Source: Methanoculleus sp. SDB
GTDB taxonomy: Archaea > Halobacteriota > Methanomicrobia > Methanomicrobiales > Methanomicrobiaceae
Direction: 5' to 3'
Length of the DNA stretch: 42,232 nt
NCBI GenBank assembly: GCA_001412355.1
Contig: LKUD01000038.1
Coordinates: 1-42,232 of the forward strand
In this document: positions 24,193 to 33,400 of the stretch, one piece after another
Layout: each line of letters starts with the position of its first letter
How positions within the stretch are numbered: the stretch's first letter is position 1
Notes under the pieces: model-generated
Databases searched by the model: none
Told to the model about the DNA's origin: nothing
Seen by the model: only the letters and a program-made list of their open reading frames with translations
Made by a program: the position numbers and the translations under genes

Positions 24193-27100
24193 GTGAAGGA
24201 GGTCACCAGCAACTATACCGCCCGCGGGGTGGAGAGCGCGGTCCAGGAGTACTGGGCTGCTGAAGACGTGTACAAAAAGGTGAAAACGCTGCGGGCCGGT
24301 GGAAAACCGTTCTTTTTCGTGGACGGACCGCCGTATACGACCGGCTACATCCATCTCGGCACCGCGTGGAACAAGATCATCAAGGACTGCATCCTCCGGT
24401 ACGAGCGCATGTGCGGCAGGAATGTGATCGACCGGGCCGGGTACGACATGCACGGCCTTCCCATCGAGGTCAGGGTCGAACAGGAGCTCGGATTCGCTTC
24501 AAAAAAGGATATCGAGGAATACGGCATCGCCGCGTTCATCGAGAAGTGCAAGACCTTCGCGCTCACCCACAAGGACATCATGAGCGAGCAGTTCAAAGCG
24601 CTCGGCGTCTGGATGGACTTCGACGATCCCTACGAGACCGTGAAGCCGGAGTACATCGAGGCGGCATGGTGGACACTTGCAAAGGCGGACGAGAAGGGGC
24701 TCCTCGAACAGGGCTACCGGGTGGTGAACCTCTGCCCCCGGTGCGAGACCGCCATCGCCGACTCAGAGGTCGAGTACTGGGACGAAGAAGATCCCTCAAT
24801 CTACGTCAAGTTCCCCCTCCGCGGCCGTGACAACGAGTACCTTGTCATCTGGACCACGACGCCCTGGACACTCCCCGCCAACGTCGCCGTCGCGGTGAGC
24901 GAGGACTTCGTGTACGCCCGGGTGAACGCGGTGAAGGGAGACCGCGAAGAGATCCTGTGGATTGCCGAAGAGCTGGTGGAGGATGTGCTCCGGAAGGGGC
25001 GGTACCGTGACTACACCGTCCTCGCGACGGTCACCGGTGCGGAGATGGTCGGGATGGTGTACGACTCCCCGCTCGCAGCGGCGGTCCCCGTCCAGCGGAC
25101 GGTGGAGCACCGTGTCGTCGCCGCCGATCACGTGACCCTCGAAAACACCGGAATGGTCCACACCGCACCGGGCCACGGGTGGGAAGACTCCCTCGTCGGG
25201 CAGGCGGAGGGGCTGACCGTCCTCTGCCCCGTCGACGGCGCCGGCCTCTTCACGGACGAGGCGGGCATCTTCGCAGGCAGCTACGTCCGCGACGCAAACG
25301 ATGCCGTGCTTGACGCTCTCGGCGACCACCTCCTCGCCTCGGATCGGATCGTCCACCGCTACGGCCACTGCTGGCGCTGCAAAACGCCGATCATCTCCAT
25401 CTCCACCGAACAGTGGTTCATCCCGATCCCGAAGATCAAGGAGAAGATGCTCGCCGAGATCGAAGCCGTAACCTGGTACCCCGAGTGGGCGGGAAGCGCC
25501 CGGTTCCATGATTTCGTCTCCGAAGCCCGCGACTGGTGCATCTCCCGGCAGCGGTACTGGGGGATCCCCATCCCAATCTGGCAGTGCGACCGGTGCGACC
25601 GGCACAGGACCTTTGCGACCATCGCCGACCTCACCGAAGCAAGCGGCACGGAGATTGCCGATCCGCACCGTCCGTACGTCGACGAAGTGACCGTCCCCTG
25701 CGCCTGCGGGGGAACGATGCACCGGGTCGAGGACATCTTTGATGTCTGGTTCGACTCCGCGATGGCGTCATGGGCGACGCTCCGGTTCCCCGGGGAGACA
25801 GCCGCCTTTGAAGACCTCTGGCCCGCGGACTTCATCACGGAGGGACAGGACCAGACCCGCGGCTGGTTCTACTCGCAGCTCGGCGCCTCGACGATCGCGT
25901 TCGACCGTGCGCCGTACAAAAACGTCCTGATGCACGGCTTTGCGCTGGATGCGGAAGGGCGGAAGATGAGCAAGAGTTTCGGGAACGTCGTCTCGCCGGA
26001 AAGTGTCATCGACCAGTACGGCGTGGACGTGCTCCGGCTCTATATCCTCTCGGCAAGTGCGCCGTGGGACGACCTGAAGTTCAACTGGGAAGGTGTCAAG
26101 ACGGTCAACCGGGCCGTCAATATCCTCTGGAACGTCTACCGCTTCCCGCTCCCGTACATGATCCTCGACGGCTTCGCGCCCGCAACCGGGGGCGACGGGA
26201 CGTGGAACGACGACTACGTGCGTGCTCACCTGGCGGCGATGCCCGACGAAGACCGCTGGATCATCTCGCGCATTCACTCGCTCGCGGCGGAGGTCTCGGA
26301 GGGGATCGACGGGTATAACCTGCATCGGGCCACCCGGGCGCTCATCACGTCGGTGCTCGAGGACATCTCGCGCTGGTACATCCAGCTCGTCCGCCCGAGA
26401 ATGTGGCTCGAAGAAGACTCGGTCGAAAAACGGCACGCCTATGAAACGATGTATTCCGTCATGCGGATGCTGGTCCGGCTGCTCGCCCCCTTCACGCCGC
26501 ACATCAGCGAGGAGATCTACCGGAACCTGCGGACCGACGCCGACCCGGAGAGCGTGCACATGCTCGAATGGAGCCGCGGCGAACCCTCCTTCATCGACGA
26601 GGCGCTCGAAGCGCGGATGCGGGTGGTGCAGTCCTTCGACGAAGCGGTGGCAAATGCCCGGCAGGCGGGTAAGCGGAAACTGCGGTGGCCGGTTCAAGAG
26701 ACCGTTGTCGTGACGGACGACGACGCCGTCGGCGAAGCAATGACCACGCTGCTCTATCTCTGCGAGAGCCGTGCCAACAGCCGCACGGTCCGGGTTGTCC
26801 GGGGCCGCTGGGACCGGATCGGCTGGAAGGCCGAACCCGTGATGCGGGCGATCGGGCCGAAATTCGGGAAACAGGGGCCGCTCGTGAAGGGACTTATCGA
26901 GAATGCGGACGGGGACCTCCTGAAAACCCAGATTGATGCATCCGGCGAGGCGCACGTGGGCGAGTTCACCGTCACCGCCGACCAGCTCACGTTCACCGAG
27001 TCGCTCCCCGACCGGATATTCGCCGCTTCCATGGAGGGCGGCGTGGTCTACGTGGACGTGACCCTCACGGACGATATCGAGGCCGAGGGGTACGCCCGGG

Positions 27101-27369
27101 AGGTCATGCGCCGGATCCAGGAGATGCGCCGGCAGCTTGACCTGAAAGTCGAGGATTTCATCACGGCCGATATCGCCATCGCCGACGACCGGGTCCGCGG
27201 ACTGCTCTCGGGCACCTGGGAAAATGAGATCCGCGAAGAGGTCAGGGCTGTCGCGCTTGCCCTCCGCGCCCCTGACGGCGGGGCTGTCGTCACGGGGGGG
27301 CTTGTCCGCGACTGGGACGTGGAGGGGATCCCGATGGCGATAGGGATCGCCGCCGCATCACATCAGTGA
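24193..27369 (+). CDS. ileS: Isoleucyl-tRNA synthetase
   Basis: A 1058-residue class I synthetase of archaeal/eukaryotic type. HIGH motif PPYTTGYIHLGTAWN (HLGT 54-57), editing domain with TTPWTLPANVAV and HTAPGHGWEDS, Cys pairs in CWRCKT and WQCDRCD, GQDQTRGWFYSQL, KMSKS at 591-595 (GRKMSKSFGNVVSPES), anticodon-binding helices and a long C-terminal part. The GTG start gives the expected opening VTSNYTARGVESAVQEYW. Its 3' end overlaps the convergent Thg1 gene by 12 bp. Confidence 0.98.
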   Translation: MKEVTSNYTARGVESAVQEYWAAEDVYKKVKTLRAGGKPFFFVDGPPYTTGYIHLGTAWNKIIKDCILRYERMCGRNVIDRAGYDMHGLPIEVRVEQELGFASKKDIEEYGIAAFIEKCKTFALTHKDIMSEQFKALGVWMDFDDPYETVKPEYIEAAWWTLAKADEKGLLEQGYRVVNLCPRCETAIADSEVEYWDEEDPSIYVKFPLRGRDNEYLVIWTTTPWTLPANVAVAVSEDFVYARVNAVKGDREEILWIAEELVEDVLRKGRYRDYTVLATVTGAEMVGMVYDSPLAAAVPVQRTVEHRVVAADHVTLENTGMVHTAPGHGWEDSLVGQAEGLTVLCPVDGAGLFTDEAGIFAGSYVRDANDAVLDALGDHLLASDRIVHRYGHCWRCKTPIISISTEQWFIPIPKIKEKMLAEIEAVTWYPEWAGSARFHDFVSEARDWCISRQRYWGIPIPIWQCDRCDRHRTFATIADLTEASGTEIADPHRPYVDEVTVPCACGGTMHRVEDIFDVWFDSAMASWATLRFPGETAAFEDLWPADFITEGQDQTRGWFYSQLGASTIAFDRAPYKNVLMHGFALDAEGRKMSKSFGNVVSPESVIDQYGVDVLRLYILSASAPWDDLKFNWEGVKTVNRAVNILWNVYRFPLPYMILDGFAPATGGDGTWNDDYVRAHLAAMPDEDRWIISRIHSLAAEVSEGIDGYNLHRATRALITSVLEDISRWYIQLVRPRMWLEEDSVEKRHAYETMYSVMRMLVRLLAPFTPHISEEIYRNLRTDADPESVHMLEWSRGEPSFIDEALEARMRVVQSFDEAVANARQAGKRKLRWPVQETVVVTDDDAVGEAMTTLLYLCESRANSRTVRVVRGRWDRIGWKAEPVMRAIGPKFGKQGPLVKGLIENADGDLLKTQIDASGEAHVGEFTVTADQLTFTESLPDRIFAASMEGGVVYVDVTLTDDIEAEGYAREVMRRIQEMRRQLDLKVEDFITADIAIADDRVRGLLSGTWENEIREEVRAVALALRAPDGGAVVTGGLVRDWDVEGIPMAIGIAAASHQ

Positions 27370-28116
27370 CCGGATCAGGCTGATTCCGTCGGGTTCCGAG
27401 AACAGGGGGAGGTCCCGGTTTACCCGGATTTGCCGGCGCGTGACAGTGACCGTCTCCCCCGTGACGGGATTATATCCCTCTTTTTCCACCGCGGCCCGGC
27501 AGACCAGCACGCCGCGCCGTTCCCATGCGGGCGTCTGTGCGAGGTTGATGCCGCGGGAGAACATCATCTCGTGCATTCCCGGAGAGCCGGTGCCCTTCAG
27601 TGCCGATGCCGCCTGCCGGGACGTCATTCCGTCGGATATAAGCGCATACTGGCAGTAGGCGTTGCAGTGGTTGCGCCATGCCTCGCGCTGCCGGAATGCG
27701 AGATAGTCAACCGCCGTTTCCGGGGATACGGCCACGATGCGCGCATCGAACGCGAGAGGAGCGGGAGCGTCGAGCGCGAGAGCGAGGGCGCTTGCGGCGA
27801 AGGAAGCGCATACCGAGTCGATCTTCTCAACCCGGCCGTCGAACGGCAGGCGATCGAAGAACAGGCTGATTTCATCGGAAAAAGTGTACGCAAACAGCGG
27901 GTTCATGCCGCTCTCCCGCAGGAGCGCGGTGCAGACGGTGCACATGGCATCCGAAAATCCTTCGTCAAACGGCTTCGCGAAATCCAGCAGGCGGGCGAGG
28001 CGGTGGAAGGCCCGTCCGTCAAGCCGCACAAAAACAGGGGGAAACACTGCCAGACGGGAATAAAGCTCTCTCTTCTCCATCGGGACCGCGGCGGGCCCTC
28101 CTGTAATCCGCTTCAT
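27358..28116 (-). CDS. thg1: tRNA(His) guanylyltransferase Thg1 / Thg1-like repair enzyme
   Basis: A 252-residue Thg1-family enzyme, which adds nucleotides 3'-5', either G-1 on tRNA-His or in 5'-end repair. Metal-site and family blocks: FVRLDGRAFHRLARLLDFAKPF (DGRxFH), YTFSDEISLFF, and REAWRNHCNAYCQYALI, then LKGTGSPGMHEMMF. ATG 28116 has GAGGGCGG just before it; ATG 28080 (MEKRELYSRL) would give the commoner archaeal N-terminus. Whether it is a true Thg1 or a template-dependent Thg1-like protein cannot be told from sequence by eye. Confidence 0.9.
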   Translation of the reverse strand: MKRITGGPAAVPMEKRELYSRLAVFPPVFVRLDGRAFHRLARLLDFAKPFDEGFSDAMCTVCTALLRESGMNPLFAYTFSDEISLFFDRLPFDGRVEKIDSVCASFAASALALALDAPAPLAFDARIVAVSPETAVDYLAFRQREAWRNHCNAYCQYALISDGMTSRQAASALKGTGSPGMHEMMFSRGINLAQTPAWERRGVLVCRAAVEKEGYNPVTGETVTVTRRQIRVNRDLPLFSEPDGISLIRSLM

Positions 28117-28139
28117 CCGCCCTCAAAAAAAATCGTGGC

Positions 28140-28400
28140 CTATTCAGCGCCTGTTCGCTTAAAGGCTCCGGAGAGGTGGCGGACGATGACAATATCCCCG
28201 ATCGAGCGGATGGTCCGGTACGGGATACGGACACCGCGGAATCCCTTGAGTTCCATGAGTTCGGGGTTGAGGTTCCCGACAGCGAGGGAATCGATCTTTT
28301 TCCCGTCCACATCAAGCACGACATCGTCAATCTCGCCGATCCTGATTGCCTTCTCGGTATAGACCTGCATGCCAAAAAGCTCCGTTATCTGCGTCTTCAT
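28140..28400 (-). CDS. PRC-barrel domain protein
   Basis: An 86-residue single PRC-barrel: TELFGMQVYTEKAIRIGEID, DVVLDVDGKKIDSLAVGN, GVRIPYRTIRSIGDIVIV. Such small barrels bind RNA or proteins in ribosome maturation and elsewhere; archaeal stand-alone copies are common but poorly studied. It is divergent from the M50 protease with 51 bp between them. Confidence 0.85.
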   Translation of the reverse strand: MKTQITELFGMQVYTEKAIRIGEIDDVVLDVDGKKIDSLAVGNLNPELMELKGFRGVRIPYRTIRSIGDIVIVRHLSGAFKRTGAE

Positions 28401-28415
28401 CGTAATCGATTGAAG

Positions 28416-28430
28416 GTATATACTTAAAAG
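28416..28430. promoter_or_regulatory. Overlapping divergent TATA boxes
   Basis: Plus strand GTATATACTT (28416-28425) lies about 31 nt before ATG 28452. Minus strand CTTTTAAGTA (28430-28421) lies about 27 nt before ATG 28400, so that side may be leaderless. The two boxes share five bases, so one bound TBP would block the other. Confidence 0.45.
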
Positions 28431-28451
28431 TAAAAAAAATAATCTTTCACC

Positions 28452-29594
28452 ATGGAAGGGTCCATTCAGATTGGAAGATTGTTCGGCATCCCCATCCGCC
28501 TCCACTTCACGTTCCTCCTCGTCATCCCTCTGTTTGCGTGGATCATCGGCAGCCAGATCGAGCTCACGACCGAACTGCTGACGGGCATCTTCGGGATCGA
28601 TTACGCCGGGCTTGACATGAGCCTCATCACGTCCGGGTACTCCCCCTACGTGCTGGGCACGATCGTCGCCCTCGGGCTGTTTGCCGGTGTGCTGCTCCAC
28701 GAACTCGCCCACTCGATGGTCGCCCGCTCGAAGGGCATGAAGATCAACAGCATCACCCTGCTCATCCTCGGCGGCGTGGCATCGATGGAGGAGGGCATCC
28801 CCGACCCGATGGTGGAACTGCCCATGGCGCTCGCCGGTCCCCTGACAAGCCTCGGGATCGGCATCATCTCGAGCGCCATCGCCCTCTCCGCGGAATCCAT
28901 CATCCCCGACAGGGCGCTCGCGGCCGTCATCTTCTTCGTATTCGGGTACCTTGGGCTCCTCAACGTCATCCTCTTCGCCTTCAACCTGCTCCCCGCGTTT
29001 CCCATGGACGGCGGACGTGTGCTCAGGGCATGGCTCGCAAAAAAGATGCCGCTCCACCGGGCTACAAAAATCGCGGCGGATATCGGGCGCGCATTTGCCA
29101 TAATGTTCGGAATTTTCGGTTTTTTTGCCGGGAACGTCATCCTGATTATCATCGCCTTTTTCATCTACATCGGCGCGGGGCAGGAATCGCTCATGGTCAA
29201 ATACAACTATCTCCTTCAGGACGTATCCATCGCCGACGCGATGAGCAGCCCCGTCACCACCGTGTCGCCCGATCTTCAGATCGAGGAGATCGTCACCCTG
29301 ATGGAAACATCCCATCACATGGGATTTCCGGTTGTCGCGCAGGACATGCTGGTCGGAATGGTCACGCTCTCGGACGTGCACGCCGTCCCGAAGATTGAGC
29401 GCGAGGCAAAACTGGTGCGTGACATTATGTCGAAAAACACCGTGTCCCTTCCCCCGACCGCACCGCTCACCGACGCATTGAAGCTGATGTCGATGAAGGA
29501 CATCGGCCGCGTGCCGGTGGTACGGGATGGCGTGCTGGTCGGCATCGTCACGCGGACCGATATTCTGCGGGTGATGGAGCTCAAGGAAGCGTAA
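28452..29594 (+). CDS. Site-2-protease-like M50 metalloprotease with two CBS domains
   Basis: A 380-residue intramembrane zinc protease. Helices in the first 240 residues include the HExxH site LLHELAHSMVARSKG (His83, Glu84, His87) and the second metal motif NLLPAFPMDGGRVLRAWL. Two CBS domains (about 255-310 and 320-378; MSSPVTTVSPDLQIEEIV, MSKNTVSLPPTAPL) probably sense adenine nucleotides and gate cleavage. This is the SpoIVFB-like group; its substrate is unknown. Its 3' end overlaps the convergent radical SAM gene by 14 bp. Confidence 0.93.
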   Translation: MEGSIQIGRLFGIPIRLHFTFLLVIPLFAWIIGSQIELTTELLTGIFGIDYAGLDMSLITSGYSPYVLGTIVALGLFAGVLLHELAHSMVARSKGMKINSITLLILGGVASMEEGIPDPMVELPMALAGPLTSLGIGIISSAIALSAESIIPDRALAAVIFFVFGYLGLLNVILFAFNLLPAFPMDGGRVLRAWLAKKMPLHRATKIAADIGRAFAIMFGIFGFFAGNVILIIIAFFIYIGAGQESLMVKYNYLLQDVSIADAMSSPVTTVSPDLQIEEIVTLMETSHHMGFPVVAQDMLVGMVTLSDVHAVPKIEREAKLVRDIMSKNTVSLPPTAPLTDALKLMSMKDIGRVPVVRDGVLVGIVTRTDILRVMELKEA

Positions 29595-31233
29595 AGGCGA
29601 GCAGATCCGCGATCGGTGACGGGCCGGCAACCGCACGGAATTCCTCGAGGGTCAGAAACGGCCTCTTCGAGGCGATTTTCGCCGCCTTTTTCCTGCCGAC
29701 GCCGGGCAGCCATTTCAGGGTCGACTGCGGCAGCGCATTCACATCCACCGGGCAGGGAAGTACCGTGACGGACCGCATCCCCCAGCCGACGACGACCGCA
29801 TTCGTCACCGTTTTTTTTCCGAGATGAAGGGGGAAGCCTGCGAGAATCGGGTACGATCCCATCTGGCGCCCGAACGAGGGCGTCCCGGACTCCTCAATGA
29901 TGACGTCGCAAAGCACGGTCCCTTCCGGAAAGACGGCCCGTAGCATCGGTGCGTCGAAGTTCTTCCGCACGTGCTCCTTCCACTGCTTAAACCGTGCCGC
30001 ATGCCTGCCCAGCATGTTGTCGTCATACGCAGGCGTGCCTTCAAACGGCATCAGCTGCCTGATATTCACCCGTCGCACGAGCAGCCCCGCCGCAAGCACA
30101 CGGTCGAGAAAGGCCTGGTTCGCGTCGAAGGTCGCCGGTGTCTCCCCGGCAAGGCCGATGATAAAATTCAGGCCGGGAAGCAGGTCGGGGACACCATCAC
30201 GCCGTCCTGCACCGACGTCGTTTACGATCTCTATCGCACGGAACACCTGTTCGGGAGAGGCCTTGAGGTTGTTTGCCCGTATCACAGCCGTATCGGCGGT
30301 CTCCATACCAAACGCTGCGGTATCGCCCGGCGTGTGCCCGCTCACGATCGCCTGCAGGGCGTCGCGGGCGGCCTCCTCGTGGCGGGCGATCGTGCCCGGA
30401 TTGATGTTATCGATATGCAGTGTTTTCAGGCCCGGTGCCGCCGCTCGGATGCCGGTGAACAGCGTGTCGAGGAGATCGGGACGCGGCTTCGGGAATTCGC
30501 CCGCGCCCGTCCCGAACGCGAGGAGATCCGGCTGGCGGCCGAGGCGGAAATGAACCGCTCCGGCTGCCGCAAGGGCCGCCACTTCCCCGGAGACACCCGC
30601 AACCGACCTGTACCGGGGAGGACCGTAGAGCGGTTCGGTGCAGAAGGAGCAACCGCCGGCAACGACGCGGGAGCAGCCCCGGGCGGTCTCGAGTTCGCAC
30701 ATGACGTGAGGAAACGACGGGTGCTGCCGCACGATGCCGCTCCCGAGCACGCTCCACCGGTCGATGGTGCGGTAATCGATGCCTCCGGGCGCGTCTTTCT
30801 CCTGCAGCAGGGCGTCGAGCGATGACGCCACCTCTCCCCCGAGCACGGCGTCGAACCCGGATACGGCCTGCCTGACCGCCTTCTCGCCGCCACCGCGTGC
30901 GTAACCGAAGGAGATGGGACCGCCGATAACACTCACCGGGTGCCGGAGCATACTCCCGATCTGGCGGATCTCCGTGAGCGAAGCGGGAGTGCCCCCGAGG
31001 TACTTCCCGGGGACGGTCACGCCCGCGATCAGGAGGACGAGCGATGCCGCATCGAGGCGGGCAATGCGGGCGGGATCGTCACGAAGGGTGTCGATGGTGA
31101 CATATGACACGGTGTACCCGTGCTCGAGAAGAACGCCCGCCGCATACCTGATATAGGGGGAGAGGTAGGGCGGAACCCCGAAACAGGCGGGTTCGTCCAC
31201 GTACCCGTCGATGATGATCGCGTCAGAGGTCAT
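29581..31233 (-). CDS. Radical SAM protein with C-terminal helix-hairpin-helix (COG1031)
   Basis: A 550-residue archaeal radical SAM protein. N-terminal Rossmann-like domain (AIIIDGYVDEPACFGVPPYL), then an unusual cluster motif ARGCSRVVAGGCSFC: Cys187, Cys195 and Cys198, spaced CX7CX2C instead of CX3CX2C. The barrel includes LKTLHIDNINPGTIARH, AAFGMETADTAVIRANNL, and NFIIGLAGETPATFDANQ. The C-terminus has a TRAM-like strand region and a helix-hairpin-helix, LKWLPGVGRKKAAKIASKR, which usually contacts nucleic acid. This suggests RNA or DNA modification, but no substrate is known to me. ATG 31233 overlaps the mptE stop by 11 nt. Confidence 0.88.
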   Translation of the reverse strand: MTSDAIIIDGYVDEPACFGVPPYLSPYIRYAAGVLLEHGYTVSYVTIDTLRDDPARIARLDAASLVLLIAGVTVPGKYLGGTPASLTEIRQIGSMLRHPVSVIGGPISFGYARGGGEKAVRQAVSGFDAVLGGEVASSLDALLQEKDAPGGIDYRTIDRWSVLGSGIVRQHPSFPHVMCELETARGCSRVVAGGCSFCTEPLYGPPRYRSVAGVSGEVAALAAAGAVHFRLGRQPDLLAFGTGAGEFPKPRPDLLDTLFTGIRAAAPGLKTLHIDNINPGTIARHEEAARDALQAIVSGHTPGDTAAFGMETADTAVIRANNLKASPEQVFRAIEIVNDVGAGRRDGVPDLLPGLNFIIGLAGETPATFDANQAFLDRVLAAGLLVRRVNIRQLMPFEGTPAYDDNMLGRHAARFKQWKEHVRKNFDAPMLRAVFPEGTVLCDVIIEESGTPSFGRQMGSYPILAGFPLHLGKKTVTNAVVVGWGMRSVTVLPCPVDVNALPQSTLKWLPGVGRKKAAKIASKRPFLTLEEFRAVAGPSPIADLLAFTLP

Positions 31234-31843
31234 GGCCGAGGAGCCCCAGCAGGCGCCGTGCCCAGGAGAGTTTGCCGCGCTTGACAGGATCGACCCCGGG
31301 ATCGTCGCAGTCGAACCCGATGATGGAGACGGAGCGGGCACCGAGTGCGTGTGCGGCAAAGACCGCACGGTCGCCGTCCGTAAACCCGCCGAAGTTATGG
31401 ACGCCGGGAAGGGGCCGTGCCTGCGTCGTGGCGACAAACGGCCCGTCGAATCGCGGCACCCAGTGGGTGAGAAGGCGGATATTGTCGCCGTGGGCATGCA
31501 CGACCATGACGGTACCTTTCCGGTTCATCTCGCAAAAAACGTCCGTGGCGCCGTCGAGATCCGTAAAGACCGCATCGGGACGGATGCCGTGGGCGTACAG
31601 CACGCCCGCGGCGGCGTCGGCGGCGAAGACCGTGCCGTTGATCTCCGGGAGTTCGCCGGAAAGGCACGGGGCGTTTCCGCAGACGGTGACGTCTCGCCCC
31701 CGGCACAGGGCGGTAAGAAGGGAGCGGTCGTCACGGGGAGCGAGGGCTGCGAGCACCCGTGCCGCCTCCTCGTCGTCCTCCCGGTCAAACCCGAAATAAT
31801 CGAGGATGGCAGTGTAATGCGGCTCCCATTCCTCAAACCTCAT
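31223..31843 (-). CDS. mptE: 6-hydroxymethyl-7,8-dihydropterin diphosphokinase MptE
   Basis: A 206-residue DUF115-family enzyme that pyrophosphorylates hydroxymethyl-dihydropterin on the route to tetrahydromethanopterin, the C1 carrier of methanogenesis. Motifs: MRFEEWEPHYTAILDYFGFD, VTVCGNAPCL, DAVFTDLDGATD, VVHAHGDNI, and HNFGGFTDGDRAVFAAHALG. Its start overlaps the end of the DHH gene by 11 nt and its end overlaps the radical SAM gene, so the three form one coupled unit. Confidence 0.92.
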   Translation of the reverse strand: MRFEEWEPHYTAILDYFGFDREDDEEAARVLAALAPRDDRSLLTALCRGRDVTVCGNAPCLSGELPEINGTVFAADAAAGVLYAHGIRPDAVFTDLDGATDVFCEMNRKGTVMVVHAHGDNIRLLTHWVPRFDGPFVATTQARPLPGVHNFGGFTDGDRAVFAAHALGARSVSIIGFDCDDPGVDPVKRGKLSWARRLLGLLGHDL

Positions 31844-33296
31844 TCGCTTCCTCGTCCTCGATTCCCACCAGTTTCATGAACTTCCTGAGGATCGGATCGA
31901 TGACCAGTGAAAGGAGCTCTTCCTTGTTTTTCACCATGGAAAAGATGGCGAGAGGAATGACCGCCGCCGCCATCGTGGCATGGCCGCCCCCTTCGCCGAT
32001 GTCGGAGAAGGCTTCGTGCATGACGTTTCCGATGTGCAGCCTGATGTCCTTGTTGCGGGCGGAGAGGGTGATGGCCGCATCGGTGATGCCGTAGACAAGC
32101 GCCGTGTTCACCCCTTCGAGATTGATGAGGAGGTCCGCTGCCTGCGGCACTGCATCCCGGTTGCGCACATACCCGATGTTGGAGAAGAGATACCCGTTCC
32201 GGATCCTGCGGTTCCTGATCGCATTCCCGAGCACATCGAGCGTCTCCTGCCCCATCGAGGGCGAGGTGATGCGGCCGAGCAGTTCGGCGTCGGTCAGCGG
32301 CAGGAGGAATGCGGCAAAATGCAGGTCCGAGGGGGTGGTGTTCCGGGAGAAGTCACGAGTATCCGCCTTTATCCCGTACAGAAGCGCTGTTGCAACGTTT
32401 TTCTCGACCGGGATATCGAGCTCCTGCAGGTACTGCGTGAAAATGCTCGCCGTGGCGCCCAGGCCGGGGCGGATATCAAAAAAGTCGGCGTTCGGGACGG
32501 CATCCCCGTTATGGTGGTGGTCGATGATGATGCTGATGTGGGAGTCCTTGTCGAGGGCGTTGTTGACGCCCGGGGCGGGTGCGTCCACCAGCGCGATATG
32601 GCCGCATTCTGCGAGCGCATCCGGAGTCAGGCGCTCCATCTTGATATCGAGAAGGTTTACAAACGCCCGGTTCTCCTGATGCCCGATATTGCCGTCATAA
32701 AAGATGCGGCACTCGATCCTGCCGTCGGTCGCGTCCTTTGCAATCGAACAGAGTGCCATGGCGCTTGAGATGGCGTCCGGGTCGGGATTTGTATGGGTGA
32801 CGATCCCGAGCGTCCCTTCCCACGCGGCAAGAATATTGTAGAGGCGCCGTGCCAGCCGTGACGACCGCAGTTTTCTGATATGGTGCACCGCGGTTCTGGC
32901 GATGACTTCCTGCGGATAGAGCACGATATCGGCACCCGCCTGCTCCAGCAGCCCGACGCTGACCGGGTCCAGGGCACGGGCGATGACGTACGTGGAGGGG
33001 TACTTCTCCTTGATGGTCTTGACGGCGGCGAGGTTTGCCTCCTTATCGCTGGAGAGGACGAACACGACACCCGGAACCGGCAGCCCGTCAAGCAGGGCAG
33101 GATCCCTGAGGTCGCGCGATATCGCCTCGTATTTTTGATCCAGCAGGTCTTCGACCCGCTTATCATCGTGGTCGATGATGAGGATGTCTTCCGTTTCCTT
33201 CAGGAGTTCGTCCACGACGTTGTACCCGATGCTCCCACACCCGAGTATGATATATTTGATTTTTGGTGTAGCTCCATTCGGAGACGGATCAGGCAT
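31833..33296 (-). CDS. TrkA-N/DHH-DHHA1 phosphoesterase
   Basis: A 487-residue protein. Residues about 13-135 are a TrkA-N (RCK) Rossmann domain, YIILGCGSIGYNVVDELL with IDHDDKRVEDLL, binding NAD(H) or a similar nucleotide. Residues about 160-330 are a DHH phosphoesterase (VTHTNPDPDAISSAMAL, HIALVDAPAPG, IIDHHHNGD), with DHHA1 GEGGGHATMAAA near 440. Relatives hydrolyse nano-RNA, pAp or cyclic dinucleotides. The RCK-DHH fusion is known in archaea and suggests ligand-gated turnover of a nucleotide such as c-di-AMP; the substrate is not shown here. ATG 33296 is chosen because GTGATC precedes it; GTG 33305 is also in frame. Confidence 0.9.
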   Translation of the reverse strand: MPDPSPNGATPKIKYIILGCGSIGYNVVDELLKETEDILIIDHDDKRVEDLLDQKYEAISRDLRDPALLDGLPVPGVVFVLSSDKEANLAAVKTIKEKYPSTYVIARALDPVSVGLLEQAGADIVLYPQEVIARTAVHHIRKLRSSRLARRLYNILAAWEGTLGIVTHTNPDPDAISSAMALCSIAKDATDGRIECRIFYDGNIGHQENRAFVNLLDIKMERLTPDALAECGHIALVDAPAPGVNNALDKDSHISIIIDHHHNGDAVPNADFFDIRPGLGATASIFTQYLQELDIPVEKNVATALLYGIKADTRDFSRNTTPSDLHFAAFLLPLTDAELLGRITSPSMGQETLDVLGNAIRNRRIRNGYLFSNIGYVRNRDAVPQAADLLINLEGVNTALVYGITDAAITLSARNKDIRLHIGNVMHEAFSDIGEGGGHATMAAAVIPLAIFSMVKNKEELLSLVIDPILRKFMKLVGIEDEEANEV

Positions 33297-33400
33297 ACTG
33301 ATCACGTGTACCGTATCAGCATATTAAAGTTCAGATGATGAAAATTCCAATACGAAAGGTTTATTCTTTAGCTAATACAATGTTTGTGAGTCATTTTAAT

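Noticed and set aside
24076-24453. Longer form of the LOG-like protein starting at 24453
   Set aside because: The extra 126 residues run antisense through the start of ileS and its promoter, with no family similarity; ATG 24075 gives the normal N-terminus.
29595-29636. 498-residue minus-strand frame at 28140-29636
   Set aside because: Only its last 86 residues are real (PRC barrel); the rest is a GC-driven shadow of the M50 protease gene.
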